A stretch of DNA of 37,599 nt from Demequina soli (lineage in GTDB: Bacteria > Actinomycetota > Actinomycetes > Actinomycetales > Demequinaceae), in assembly GCF_000971195.1 (NCBI RefSeq), contig NZ_BBLZ01000008.1, positions 1-37,599 of the forward strand. Reading direction: 5' to 3'. Shown here in pieces: positions 1 to 7,232 of this stretch. The position numbers and the translations under genes are program-made. The notes beneath the pieces are model-generated. The model was given only the letters and a program-made list of their open reading frames with translations. It made no database searches and was not told the origin of the DNA. Within the stretch, counting starts at the first letter, position 1. Each line of letters opens with the position of its first letter.

Positions 1-379
1 TCGATTTCACCCTGTCAAATCCTTAGCTTTAGCTTCGGAATTGAATTCAGGGCTTCATCATCGAGAGCCAGCCAGTGATCCTACCGTGTGGTGCGGGGCA
101 CGAATGCCCGCCGCTTCCATCGGATCGTGTCGCCGGGGCGTCTCCTGCGGGGCCTTGTTCAGTCCCTGCCTGGCGCGTTCCTTGCGGCGACAGGTGAAAA
201 CATTACGCACCCCGTGCGCCAGGGTCAAATCGTGGTGATCTCGGGCGTGTCGCGGCGATCGCCCCTGGTATCGAGCCGGTTGGCCCACGTGCGCTGCCGC
301 CGGCATCGCCTGGAGCCGCCGAAATTGCTCGACATTCTTTCGCCGGGCGCTCCTCGGGCACCCGGCGTAGCGTCGAGGC
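1..379. other. Left-edge region without a recognised gene, lower GC
   Basis: No gene is supported here. The first 60 bases are only about 42% G+C by hand count, far below the rest of the window, and the G+C rises towards the first lipoprotein gene. Long open frames on both strands cross the region but have no start signal, no recognisable protein and lie over the lipoprotein gene, so I treat them as chance frames. The stretch could be the edge of an acquired segment or an ordinary promoter-rich gap cut by the window boundary. Confidence 0.5.
368..373 (+). promoter_or_regulatory. -10 box of a probable leaderless promoter
   Basis: TAGCGT lies exactly 6 bases before the ATG at 380, the spacing that puts the transcription start on the start codon. 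The same arrangement recurs before several other genes in this window. Purine-rich bases sit too close to the ATG to act as a normal ribosome binding site. Confidence 0.5.
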
Positions 380-1057
380 ATGCGTGCAGGCTGGCGGTGG
401 TCCGCCGCGGTGATCGTGACCGCGGCCCTGCTCACCGGGTGTTCGTCGACCCCCGGACCCGTCGAGAGCCGGACGCCCTCGGCGGTGGCGTCCGCTTCCC
501 CCACCCCAGCGCCCTCACCGACCGCGACCCCCACCCCGGCCACCACCGCATCGTCCGGCGGCGCCTCCGCATGCGAGGGCTTCGGCACCGCGGACGCCTC
601 CACCTCCTCGGCCGACTGGTCGAGCCAGCTCCGCACCGCCCCCGGCGAGGCGCTGTGGGGGGTGACCATGCGCGTCGGCACGCACGACTGCTACGACCGC
701 TGGGTCTTCGAGCTCACCGGCCCCGGGAGCATGCCCGGCTGGTCCGTGACCCCCATCGCGGCGAGCACCTTCCCCGGGGACGGCAGCGGCGAGGACTTCT
801 CGCCCGACCTCCAGGGCGGCGCATCCCTCGACGTCGCGTTCGGGGCATGGTTCGACGGCAGCCGGATCGACCACGCCCCCTACAAGGGCCCGCGGCAGAT
901 CCTCACCGGCGCCTTCCCCGCGATCCAGGAGGCGCGCATCGTGGGCGCGTTCGAGGGCATCACGCACGTGGGGATCGGGCTGGACAAGGCCCGCCCCTAC
1001 AAGGTGACGTGGCTGACGGACCCGAAGCGGCTCGTGATCGACATCTTCACGGGCTGA
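380..1057 (+). CDS. AMIN-like domain lipoprotein
   Basis: A 225-residue exported lipoprotein. Residues 1-20 form a lipoprotein signal peptide with the lipobox LLTGC, so Cys21 should be lipidated. A Ser/Thr/Pro/Ala-rich linker follows to about residue 65. Residues 85-225 match the actinobacterial AMIN-like domain: a strand with HDCYDRWVFEL, an internal hydrophobic core, and the typical end with FEGITHVGIGLDKARPYKV followed by LTDPKRLVIDIF. AMIN domains of cell-envelope proteins bind peptidoglycan or other envelope polymers, and a surface-anchored envelope-binding role is inferred. The gene stands alone and ends 23 bases from the convergent ubiB-type gene. The ATG fits the -10 box 6 bases upstream. 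The substrate is unknown. Confidence 0.85.
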   Translation: MRAGWRWSAAVIVTAALLTGCSSTPGPVESRTPSAVASASPTPAPSPTATPTPATTASSGGASACEGFGTADASTSSADWSSQLRTAPGEALWGVTMRVGTHDCYDRWVFELTGPGSMPGWSVTPIAASTFPGDGSGEDFSPDLQGGASLDVAFGAWFDGSRIDHAPYKGPRQILTGAFPAIQEARIVGAFEGITHVGIGLDKARPYKVTWLTDPKRLVIDIFTG

Positions 1058-1080
1058 CCGGCCTGCGGTCGGCGCAAGCC

Positions 1081-2751
1081 TCAGCGCCCGCCCCGGCGCG
1101 CGAACACCACGTGCGCGAGCGGCAGCAGGGATCCGAGCATGAGCGCGATGCCGCTGCCCGCATCGTCCGCATGGAGCCGGGCCCCCGCGACGAGCATCGC
1201 GCAGAAGATCAGAGCCGACACGAGCCGGCGTGCGGTCGCCTCGACACGCGAGATAACGCTCTCGAGCTGCGGCACGGTGACCGCGACGCTCCCGTTCTCC
1301 ACCTTGCCGAGCACGGCGTCGAGGCGCTTGGGCAGACGCCACGCGATGCCGGCGAGGTCCACGACGTCGCGCGCGGCGTGCCGGACCACGTTCGACCCCT
1401 CGTCCTTGAGCAGCTGCTGCGCGTACGGCTCCACCGAGTCCCAGATGTTGTAGCGCGGGTCGAGCGAGCTGCACAGCCCCGACGTGAGCGACACCGCCCG
1501 GATGATGAGGAGGAAGTTCTCGGGCAGCTGGAACGGCAGCGTGAGCATGACGTCGCTGAACTCGAGCGCGAAGTCGCGGAACTCCCGCGGGTCCACCTCG
1601 CGCAGCTGCGCGAAGCCCATCCCCCCGAAGCGGGCGAACAGCTGCGTCATCACGCGTTCGAGCTCGTCGGTGTCGGCGTACGGGAGCAGGACCCCCGCAT
1701 CGTGCATCGCGCGCACCATTCCGCGGCCGTCGCGCGACGCCGCGGCGATCACCACGGCACGCAGCGCGACGCGGAGGCGATCGGGGACGGTGCCCATCAT
1801 CCCGAAGTCGACGAACGTGAGCCGCCACGGCCCACCGTCCTCGCCCGGGGCGACGAACAGGTTGCCGGGGTGCGGGTCGGCGTGGAAGAAGCTGTGCCGG
1901 AACAGCTGGTCGAGCATCACCTCGGCGAACACCTTCGCGACCTCGCCGGGCGCGATGCCGGCCGCGCGGATGGCGTCGACGTCGGTGATCTTGATCGCGG
2001 TGACGTCCTCGAGGGTGAGGACCCGGCGCGTGGCGCGCTCCCACACGACCGCGGGGACCCGGACGCGCGCATCGTCCGCGAACGATGCGGCGAAGCGCTC
2101 GGCGTTCGCGGCCTCGTGGAGGTAGTCGATCTCCTCGAGGCTGGCCTCCGCGAACTCCTCGATGAGCGCGGGCATGTCGACCCGGTGGGACACGACGCGC
2201 AGGCGGGCGAGCCACACGGCGATGCGGCGGAGGGCCGCGAGGTCGACCTCGACGATGTGCGCGATGCCTGGGCGCTGCACCTTGACGACGACCGCGTCGA
2301 AGCCGACGTCGCGCGCATCGTCCGGCGCGAGCAGCGCACGATGCGCCTGGCCCAGCGAGGCGGCGGCGACCGGGACCTCGTCGAAGGCCGCGTAGACCTG
2401 CGCGAGCGGGACGCCCAGCTCCGCTTCCGCGAGCGCGCGGATCTGCTCGAAGGGCACGGCGGGGACCTCGTCCTGGAGGTCCTCGAGCTCCTTGGTGATC
2501 TCGGGCGGCAGGACGTCGAGGCGCGTCGACATGAACTGGCCCAGCTTGATCATGAGGCCGCCGAGCTCGACCGCGAGGATGCGGAAGCGGCGAGCGAACG
2601 TGTGCATGCGCGCGGCGCGCGTGCGCTCGGTGACGCGGCGGAAGCCGAGGCGCGGGATGAAGAGCTCGTACCACCACGTCACGACGAGGTGGCGCGCGGC
2701 GAAGCGCAGGATGCGTCGGTAGCGGGCGCGTCCGGACGTGACGTCGGGCAT
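1081..2751 (-). CDS. ABC1/UbiB (AarF) family atypical kinase
   Basis: A 556-residue membrane-associated member of the UbiB/ABC1 protein-kinase-like family. Visible family signatures are the KxGQ motif (KLGQ, residues 69-72), the Ala-rich loop AAASLGQAHRA (about 129-139), the lysine of VVVKVQRPG (Lys157), the catalytic loop HADPHPGN (290-297) and the metal-binding DFG (315-317). The C-terminus carries two hydrophobic segments, as is usual. Family members are ATPases/kinases linked to quinone or lipid metabolism, but the substrate of actinobacterial members is not established. The ATG at 2751 has AGGAG about 5 bases upstream. An upstream in-frame extension is proline/arginine-rich and overlaps padR, so it is rejected. 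It lies 37 bases downstream of padR on the same strand and is probably co-transcribed with it. Confidence 0.88.
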   Translation of the reverse strand: MPDVTSGRARYRRILRFAARHLVVTWWYELFIPRLGFRRVTERTRAARMHTFARRFRILAVELGGLMIKLGQFMSTRLDVLPPEITKELEDLQDEVPAVPFEQIRALAEAELGVPLAQVYAAFDEVPVAAASLGQAHRALLAPDDARDVGFDAVVVKVQRPGIAHIVEVDLAALRRIAVWLARLRVVSHRVDMPALIEEFAEASLEEIDYLHEAANAERFAASFADDARVRVPAVVWERATRRVLTLEDVTAIKITDVDAIRAAGIAPGEVAKVFAEVMLDQLFRHSFFHADPHPGNLFVAPGEDGGPWRLTFVDFGMMGTVPDRLRVALRAVVIAAASRDGRGMVRAMHDAGVLLPYADTDELERVMTQLFARFGGMGFAQLREVDPREFRDFALEFSDVMLTLPFQLPENFLLIIRAVSLTSGLCSSLDPRYNIWDSVEPYAQQLLKDEGSNVVRHAARDVVDLAGIAWRLPKRLDAVLGKVENGSVAVTVPQLESVISRVEATARRLVSALIFCAMLVAGARLHADDAGSGIALMLGSLLPLAHVVFARRGGR

Positions 2752-2788
2752 CGAATCTCCTAGTTCCCGACGGTTCGGCGGAGGTCCG

Positions 2789-3316
2789 TCAGGCTTGCGC
2801 GAGGATCGAGTAGATCTTACGTCGCGCCGTGTCGAGGGCCTCGGCGGCCTCCTTCTGCTGCTCGGGGGTGCCCGCACGCGCGACCTGCGCCGCGGCCTGC
2901 GCGAGCTCGAAGCCGGCGCGCGGGACCGGGCCGATGTGGCCGGCCTCGGCGGTCGACGTCGGCGCCCACGGGGCGTCCTTCGCGGCCTCGGCCGCGTCGA
3001 AGCGGCCCTCGTCGGTGAGCGCGTAGACCTTGCGGTCGTCCGTGATCTCCGCGGAGACGAGACCCTCGTCGGCGAGCAGCTGCAGGGTCGGGTAGACCGA
3101 GCCCGCGCTGGGCCTCCATCGGCCGCCCGTGCGCGCCTCGATCTCGCGGATGATCTGGTAGCCGTGCATCGGCCCCTCGTCGAGCAGCGCGAGGATCGCG
3201 GTGCGGACGTCGCCGCGGCCCATCCGGGAGCCCACGCGCTTCTCGAAGCCCGACCTCAGCTGGTCCATGGCGTCCCACATCGCGTCGACGGGGTTGGTGT
3301 CCTTGAAGCCGCCCAT
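2789..3316 (-). CDS. PadR-family transcriptional regulator
   Basis: A 175-residue regulator with an N-terminal PadR winged helix at about residues 37-105: RTAILALLDEGPMHGYQI begins the fold, GGRWRPSAGSVYPTL is the recognition-helix region and RKVYALTDEGR is the wing. The C-terminal part is a helical dimerisation region rich in Ala and Glu. Known members bind palindromes near their own promoters and respond to small molecules. The ATG at 3316 is preceded by AGGAGGG with good spacing, whereas the longer frame to 3499 has no ribosome site. The ubiB-type kinase gene follows after 37 bases, so the pair is probably one operon. An operator-like palindrome lies just upstream. The effector is unknown. 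Confidence 0.88.
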   Translation of the reverse strand: MGGFKDTNPVDAMWDAMDQLRSGFEKRVGSRMGRGDVRTAILALLDEGPMHGYQIIREIEARTGGRWRPSAGSVYPTLQLLADEGLVSAEITDDRKVYALTDEGRFDAAEAAKDAPWAPTSTAEAGHIGPVPRAGFELAQAAAQVARAGTPEQQKEAAEALDTARRKIYSILAQA

Positions 3317-3337
3317 GATGCCCTCCTGGCATTCTCG

Positions 3338-3359
3338 ACGATGGTGAGCGATACATCGT
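3338..3359. promoter_or_regulatory. Candidate PadR operator
   Basis: A palindrome with arms ACGATG and CATCGT and a 10-base spacer that includes GCGATA, located 22 to 43 bases upstream of the padR start. Its size and place fit autoregulation by PadR, but this is inferred from position only. Confidence 0.4.
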
Positions 3360-3439
3360 TCAGTGTCGCCCGGGTGGGCGCGGGGCGCAAGGGGTGGGGA
3401 CGATGCGGGGCGTGGGTTGCGCGTCGGCCCCCCGGCCGC

Positions 3440-3540
3440 GCTCCACACGAAATCTGCACCTCTCGGCGTCCACGTCGGTGTTCGCGACGCGAGTTGCATC
3501 GGATGGCGGCGTTGCTCCGACGCTCGTGTGGGGCGCGGTC
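3440..3540 (+). repeat. Copy 1 of a ~101-bp dispersed intergenic repeat
   Basis: This copy begins GCTCCACACG, has TTCGCGACGCGAG in the middle (3481-3493) and ends GTGTGGGG followed by C and GCGGTC. A second copy in the opposite orientation lies at 22564-22665. The distances between the three conserved blocks agree (31 bases, then 29-30 bases) while the sequence between them differs. The ends are imperfect inverted repeats of each other (GCTCC..ACAC and GTGTGGGG). No protein is supported in it. Confidence 0.6.
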
Positions 3541-3650
3541 AGGGGGCGGCGGGCCGCCGGCGCTTGCACCCGGGCGTCGTCGGCCGGAAGATCTCCTTAT
3601 CGGCGGTCGGGCCCGGGATTACCGACCCCGCATCCAGATCCGAGCCCCGA

Positions 3651-4265
3651 ATGAACGGATACTCCGGCGCCGCATCGACCTGGCGGCTCGCGACGGTCGG
3701 CACCATCGCCGGCGTCGCGTGGGCCGCGTCCCTGCGCTCCTACATGTGGCAGATCGGCACGGATCACGACGTGACCTGGGCGGGGACGTTCTACGCGATC
3801 CTCGCCTCGGGCGGCACGGCCGGCGCCCTTCTCGGGTGGGCCGAGGCGCGGCGGCGCGCCGGACGCACGGCGCGGCTGCGCTGGTTCGCGCTCGCGCCGT
3901 TCACGTTCGCGGTCTTCACCATGTCGCTCCCGGGCCAGCTCGCGGCGCTCTTCCAGAACGGGCTCGGCGGCGGCGCCATCGGCGTGCCGATGCTCGCGGT
4001 GCTCGGGGGATTCGCGCTCGGCACCACCGGTCCGAGGTGGGCGCGCATCGTGTCCGGCGTGCTCGCCGTCGCCTTCACCGCCGGCATCGTGGCGACCGTG
4101 CCGACCGTCGGCGGCTACCTGCTCGCGCTGAACACGCCGCGGGGCCTGTGGACGGCGATCCTGGTGGGCACCCTCATGATCCTCGCGGCCCTCGCGTCGA
4201 GCATCCCGTTCCGGCCGCTCCCGGCACCCCCGGATCCCCCGGCCGCGAGCGCGACCGGGGGGTGA
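3651..4265 (+). CDS. Polytopic membrane protein of unknown function
   Basis: A 204-residue protein with about six hydrophobic segments, near residues 10-30, 42-62, 75-97, 103-123, 130-152 and 163-185, ending in a Pro/Ala-rich tail. I do not recognise a family. The start at 3651 is the first ATG that removes a long region of unlikely coding sequence overlapping the upstream repeat; no clear ribosome site or close -10 box is visible, so the exact start is uncertain. It ends 4 bases before the convergent DUF2871 gene. Third-position G/C is very high, as in real genes here, and the reverse strand of the frame has no recognisable product. Confidence 0.7.
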   Translation: MNGYSGAASTWRLATVGTIAGVAWAASLRSYMWQIGTDHDVTWAGTFYAILASGGTAGALLGWAEARRRAGRTARLRWFALAPFTFAVFTMSLPGQLAALFQNGLGGGAIGVPMLAVLGGFALGTTGPRWARIVSGVLAVAFTAGIVATVPTVGGYLLALNTPRGLWTAILVGTLMILAALASSIPFRPLPAPPDPPAASATGG

Positions 4266-4269
4266 GGCG

Positions 4270-4707
4270 TCAGGCCGCGGGCACCGCGGCACCCGCGACG
4301 CGATCACGCGCGAGCGCCTTGCCGAGCGCGAGGAACAGGAGCACGAACGCCGCCGTCATCGTCATGTGCCCCAGGCCCGCCATGCCGGCGATCATCGGGG
4401 TCGACTCCTTGCCGAGGACGGTGAGCGTGCCGTGCCAGGTCATCATCGCGGCGGTGACCACGAGCGCGATGTTGTAGGTCCAGAAGAACCAGCCGTACAG
4501 GCGGCTGTCGGACAGGCGGAAGACCTTCTCGAGCATGAGCACGATGAGCAGCACGAGCGTGCCGAGCGCGAGGAGGTGCGTGTGCACGCCGCTGAGCATG
4601 GTCTGCCCGTTCTCGAAGTCGTGCGCGACGGTGAGCTCGCGGTAGTACAGGCCCGAGGCGAGGCCGGCGATCGCGTAGGCGAAGGCGGCGGTGAACAGTC
4701 TCTGCAT
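4270..4707 (-). CDS. DUF2871-family membrane protein
   Basis: A 145-residue integral membrane protein with four hydrophobic helices. It matches the DUF2871 pattern closely: an N-terminal segment ending GLASGLYYRELT, then GVHTHLLALGTLVLLIVLMLEK, a third segment with YNIALVVTAAMMTWHG and a last segment beginning GMAGLGHMTM. The conserved HTH and GxGH histidines suggest metal or redox chemistry, but no function is established. The ATG at 4707 has GGAGGG 5 bases upstream. The gene is divergent from the DUF6153 gene, with an operator-like repeat in its promoter, and borders the copper-related block. Confidence 0.85.
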   Translation of the reverse strand: MQRLFTAAFAYAIAGLASGLYYRELTVAHDFENGQTMLSGVHTHLLALGTLVLLIVLMLEKVFRLSDSRLYGWFFWTYNIALVVTAAMMTWHGTLTVLGKESTPMIAGMAGLGHMTMTAAFVLLFLALGKALARDRVAGAAVPAA

Positions 4708-4724
4708 GGGGTCCCTCCGGGGAT

Positions 4725-4769
4725 TTATCGACAGTGGCGTCGGCATCTTATCAACATCAGTGTCGATAA
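4725..4769. promoter_or_regulatory. Operator-like repeats in the divergent DUF2871/DUF6153 promoter
   Basis: A palindrome lies at 4748-4769 with arms TTATCAACA and TGTCGATAA, which match at 8 of 9 positions, and a 4-base spacer. A further arm, TTATCGACA, lies at 4725-4733. On the minus strand the palindrome overlaps a possible -35 (TTGATA, 4749-4754) and the extra arm covers the -10 region, which suits a repressor of the DUF2871 gene. The region is AT-rich relative to its surroundings. The regulator is not in this window. Confidence 0.55.
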
Positions 4770-4813
4770 CATCGCGGGCCACACGCCCCGGGCGCCGCCG
4801 GGCCGCGGCCACC

Positions 4814-4819
4814 TAGGCT
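4814..4819 (+). promoter_or_regulatory. -10 box of a probable leaderless promoter
   Basis: TAGGCT lies 8 bases before the ATG at 4828, with no ribosome binding site between them, so the transcript probably begins at or next to the start codon. Confidence 0.45.
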
Positions 4820-4827
4820 GGCGCTCG

Positions 4828-5250
4828 ATGACACGCATGCACGCGCGACGCCGACGTCCGCGCCGTCCGGTGTGGGCGCGCTCCCCGGTGCTCGGCGTGG
4901 TGCTCGCCGTGCTCGCGGTCGCGGGGGCGGCGGTCCACCACGGCGCGGCGGCGCACCCGACGATGCCGGGGCTGCCCGCGGCCGTCGCCTCCCCTGCGAC
5001 CATGAGCGCCGGAGTCGATGCGCACCCGACGCACCCAGGCGCCTCGTGCGACGGCTGCGGCGCCGCGGGCGTCGGCGCGATGGTCGCGTGCGCGACCGCG
5101 GCCATGCTCCTCGTGATGGTCGCGACGCCGCGGATCCGGCCGCGGGCGCGCGCGTCCGTGGCGCACCACCGGCGCGAGGCCCCCGCCGCGACGCCCCTAT
5201 GGATGCCGCGCACCCCCGACCTGCGCCTCCTCGGGATCAGCCGGACGTGA
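4828..5250 (+). CDS. DUF6153-family protein
   Basis: A 140-residue protein with an Arg-rich N-terminus, a hydrophobic segment (about residues 20-38), a His/Ala/Pro-rich middle with several histidines and a CDGCG motif, a second hydrophobic segment (about 75-95) and an Arg-rich tail ending with PDLRLLGISRT. The C-terminal Pro-Asp-Leu...Leu-Leu pattern and the His-rich middle are typical of DUF6153 proteins, small actinobacterial membrane proteins often found by copper genes. A metal-binding role is inferred, not shown. The CueP lipoprotein gene follows on the same strand after 93 bases. Confidence 0.7.
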   Translation: MTRMHARRRRPRRPVWARSPVLGVVLAVLAVAGAAVHHGAAAHPTMPGLPAAVASPATMSAGVDAHPTHPGASCDGCGAAGVGAMVACATAAMLLVMVATPRIRPRARASVAHHRREAPAATPLWMPRTPDLRLLGISRT

Positions 5251-5343
5251 GGACACCAGGGGTCGGGCAGCAGCCCACCCCTCCGCGGCCACCGGCGCGC
5301 CGCCGATGCCGTGCGCCCCCTCACGTTCACCCGAAGGATCCTC

Positions 5344-5970
5344 ATGTCTCACCGCACCCTGCCCCGCACCCCCGCACGGCTCGCCGTGGCGGCCCTGACG
5401 CTCGGCTCGGCGCTCGCGCTCGCCGCGTGCTCCCCCGGCACCGCGGAAGGCGACCCGACCGCCGCGGCCACCGCCGCATCGTCCACCGACGCCGTCCTGG
5501 CCCAGGCCGGGCTGGACGGCATGGACGCCCGACAGATCATCGACACGCTCGACGCGACGCCGCTCGCGGACCGCTCCGTCGAGCTCACCGCGTCGATCCG
5601 GCCGGACGAGCTGCTGCTCACCACCACCGACGAGACCCAGGTGTCGCTGCCGATGCCCGACGACGCGTTCTACGTGTCGTTCGCGCCCTACGAGAACGAC
5701 ACCCACGACTGCTACTACCACTCCCTCACCACGTGCACCGGCGAGCTGCAGGGCGAGGACGTGCACGTGACCGTCACCGACGACGCGACCGGCGAGACGC
5801 TGGTCGACGAGACCCGCACCACGTTCGACAACGGGTTCGTGGGCCTGTGGCTGCCGCGCGACATCGACGCGACGGTGACGGTCGAGCACGACGGGCTGTC
5901 CGCGACGCAGGGGATCTCGACGTCCCACTCGGACGACGTCACCTGCGTCACCACGATGAAGCTCACCTGA
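5344..5970 (+). CDS. cueP: CueP-family copper-binding lipoprotein
   Basis: A 208-residue exported protein with a lipoprotein signal peptide (lipobox LAAC, Cys29). The mature part matches CueP, the periplasmic copper-binding protein of Salmonella: QIIDTLDATPLADR, then SIRPDELLL, then FAPYENDTHDCYYHSLTTC, and near the end DDVTCVTTMKLT. In CueP copper is bound by three cysteines in the pattern C-x7-C plus one far downstream; here these are Cys123, Cys131 and Cys201, all present. It should bind copper at the outer face of the membrane. The start is set by AAGGAT upstream of the ATG. It lies between the DUF6153 gene and the SHOCT/cupredoxin pair, and that context supports copper handling. Confidence 0.9.
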   Translation: MSHRTLPRTPARLAVAALTLGSALALAACSPGTAEGDPTAAATAASSTDAVLAQAGLDGMDARQIIDTLDATPLADRSVELTASIRPDELLLTTTDETQVSLPMPDDAFYVSFAPYENDTHDCYYHSLTTCTGELQGEDVHVTVTDDATGETLVDETRTTFDNGFVGLWLPRDIDATVTVEHDGLSATQGISTSHSDDVTCVTTMKLT

Positions 5971-6011
5971 GCACTGCGCAGCCCGCGCGCTTCATGATCT
6001 CTTCACACTTT

Positions 6012-6062
6012 CGCGGGTCCTGCCTTCACACCGCCGTCGCAGGCTGGAGGCAGGAACCCGCG
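6012..6062 (+). promoter_or_regulatory. Long hairpin directly before the ribosome site of the SHOCT/cupredoxin operon
   Basis: CGCGGGTCCTGCCT (6012-6025) pairs with AGGCAGGAACCCGCG (6048-6062) with a single bulged base and a 22-base loop. The ribosome binding site AAGGAG starts 2 bases later (6064). TTCACAC occurs at 6002 and again at about 6025. The hairpin could end the cueP transcript or control translation of the next gene. Confidence 0.5.
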
Positions 6063-6076
6063 GAAGGAGAACGATC

Positions 6077-6346
6077 ATGATGGGTGGGTACGGCGCCGGG
6101 ATGACCGGCATCGGATGGCTCGGGATGGGCCTGTTCTGGATCGCGCTGATCGCGCTGATCGTGTGGCTGGTGGTCCGGCTCGCGTCGGGCGACGGCCGGC
6201 CTCAGGCGCCCGCGGCGGCACCGCCGGCGTCGCGCGAGACCGCGCTCGAGATCCTCGACCGTCGGCTCGCGCACGGCGAGATCGACGTCGACACGTATCG
6301 AGCCTCGCGCGACGCGCTGCGCGAGCCCGGAGGTGAGCAGCGATGA
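6077..6346 (+). CDS. SHOCT-domain small membrane protein
   Basis: An 89-residue protein. A Met/Gly-rich N-terminus leads into one transmembrane helix (about residues 13-36), then a Pro/Ala linker and a C-terminal SHOCT motif (about 53-80) with ALEILDRRLAHGEIDVDTY. SHOCT domains are short C-terminal helices thought to mediate oligomerisation, and their exact role is unknown. The ATG at 6077 has AAGGAG 7 bases upstream. Its stop overlaps the start of the cupredoxin gene as ATGA, so the two are translated together. The Met-rich start may bear on metal binding. Confidence 0.82.
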   Translation: MMGGYGAGMTGIGWLGMGLFWIALIALIVWLVVRLASGDGRPQAPAAAPPASRETALEILDRRLAHGEIDVDTYRASRDALREPGGEQR

Positions 6347-6909
6347 CTGCGCGGGAGCGGGGCTGGACGGTCGCGGCGCTCGTCGCCGCGGTGGCGGCGC
6401 TCGTCGTGTCGTTCGCGTGGGCGCTCGGGGGCGGGCCCGCCTCGCCCCTGTCGATGCACGATGCGCGCGTCACCTCCGGCGGCAGCGCGGCACGCATCGC
6501 GGACGATGCGCCGCCCGGCACGGTGGTCGACGTGTACGCGATGGACATGGGGGGCCGCGGGATGATGGGCGGCCGCATGATGCTGCGCTCCTCGACCACG
6601 CATGTCGACGCCGGGACGGTGACGCTGCGCCTCGTCAACGAGGGCACGGTGGACCACGAGCTCGTGGTGCTGCCGCTGGCGGACGGGGCGTCCGTCGGCC
6701 AGCGCTCGGTCTCCGCCGAGGGGACCGTCGACGAGTCGGACAGCCTGGGCGAGGCCTCCGCGACCGATGCGGCGGGCGCCGGCGACGGCATCGCGCCCGG
6801 TGCGAGCGGCTGGGTCACGCTCGACCTGGCCCCGGGGCGCTACGAGCTGGTCTGCAACATCGAGGGGCACTATGCCGCGGGGATGCGGGCGCTGCTCGTG
6901 GTCGACTGA
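6343..6909 (+). CDS. Membrane-anchored cupredoxin-domain protein
   Basis: A 188-residue protein with one N-terminal membrane segment (about residues 8-28) followed by an extracytoplasmic cupredoxin fold. A complete type-1 copper site is visible: His105 in NEGTVDHELVVLPL and Cys171, His176 and Met181 in LVCNIEGHYAAGM. A Met/Gly-rich stretch (about 67-80, with MDMGGRGMMGG) could form a second, surface Cu(I) site. An acidic/Ala insertion (about 120-150) separates the two halves of the site. Electron transfer or copper storage is inferred. It starts inside the stop codon of the SHOCT gene and is the last gene of the copper-related block. Confidence 0.88.
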   Translation: MTARERGWTVAALVAAVAALVVSFAWALGGGPASPLSMHDARVTSGGSAARIADDAPPGTVVDVYAMDMGGRGMMGGRMMLRSSTTHVDAGTVTLRLVNEGTVDHELVVLPLADGASVGQRSVSAEGTVDESDSLGEASATDAAGAGDGIAPGASGWVTLDLAPGRYELVCNIEGHYAAGMRALLVVD

Positions 6910-6970
6910 CGGCCGGGCGGCGCGGCGCATCGTCCGCCGCCGCTCGGCGCCGCGCCGCCTGCTTCCTGGT

Positions 6971-7015
6971 AGGTGCTCAGTGCCCGAAGTCGCGAGAAAC
7001 GGGCACTGAGCACCT
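6971..7015. repeat. Perfect 16-bp inverted repeat (intergenic hairpin)
   Basis: The left arm at 6971-6986 is exactly complementary to the right arm at 7000-7015, with a 13-base loop. The left arm contains GTGCTCAGTGCCCG. It lies between the cupredoxin gene and the tRNA. No T-run follows, so it is either a factor-assisted terminator or a member of an intergenic repeat family. It shares GCTCAGT with the repeats at the right end of the window. Confidence 0.7.
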
Positions 7016-7056
7016 TCCAGCGCGCGGCGGTCGGCGAACCCAGCGCGCCGGCAACG

Positions 7057-7087
7057 CGAAAGGCCCCGATCCTCACGGACCGGGGCC
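7057..7087 (-). terminator. Intrinsic terminator of the tRNA-Thr gene
   Basis: On the minus strand an 11-bp stem (GGCCCCGGTCC pairing with GGATCGGGGCC, one G-U pair) with a GTGA loop is followed by TTTCGC. It begins 7 bases after the encoded CCA of the tRNA, the usual place for its terminator. Confidence 0.7.
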
Positions 7088-7094
7088 TCCTCGA

Positions 7095-7170
7095 TGGAGC
7101 CGCCTGTGGGAATCGAACCCACGACCTATTCATTACGAGTGAATCGCTCTGCCGACTGAGCTAAGGCGGC
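7095..7170 (-). tRNA. tRNA-Thr (anticodon CGT)
   Basis: Read on the minus strand, the sequence folds as a full cloverleaf: acceptor stem GCCGCCT/AGGCGGC, D-arm with AGCTCAGTCGG, anticodon stem ATTCA/TGAAT around the loop CTCGTAA, and T-arm with GTGGGTTCGATTCCCAC. The anticodon CGT reads ACG (threonine). The discriminator is U and CCA is encoded in the DNA (7095-7097). The tRNA body is 73 bases without CCA. It lies downstream of the alpha/beta hydrolase gene, with its own terminator after it. Confidence 0.96.
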
Positions 7171-7232
7171 GGATGCCCCTTGCGGGACACCGAGCGCACC
7201 CCCAAGGGGGCACGGCTATGAATGATAGCGCC

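Noticed and set aside
58..379. A minus-strand open frame running into the first 379 bases
   Set aside because: Its product is not recognisable, its upstream part overlaps the AMIN-like lipoprotein gene, and it has no start signal.
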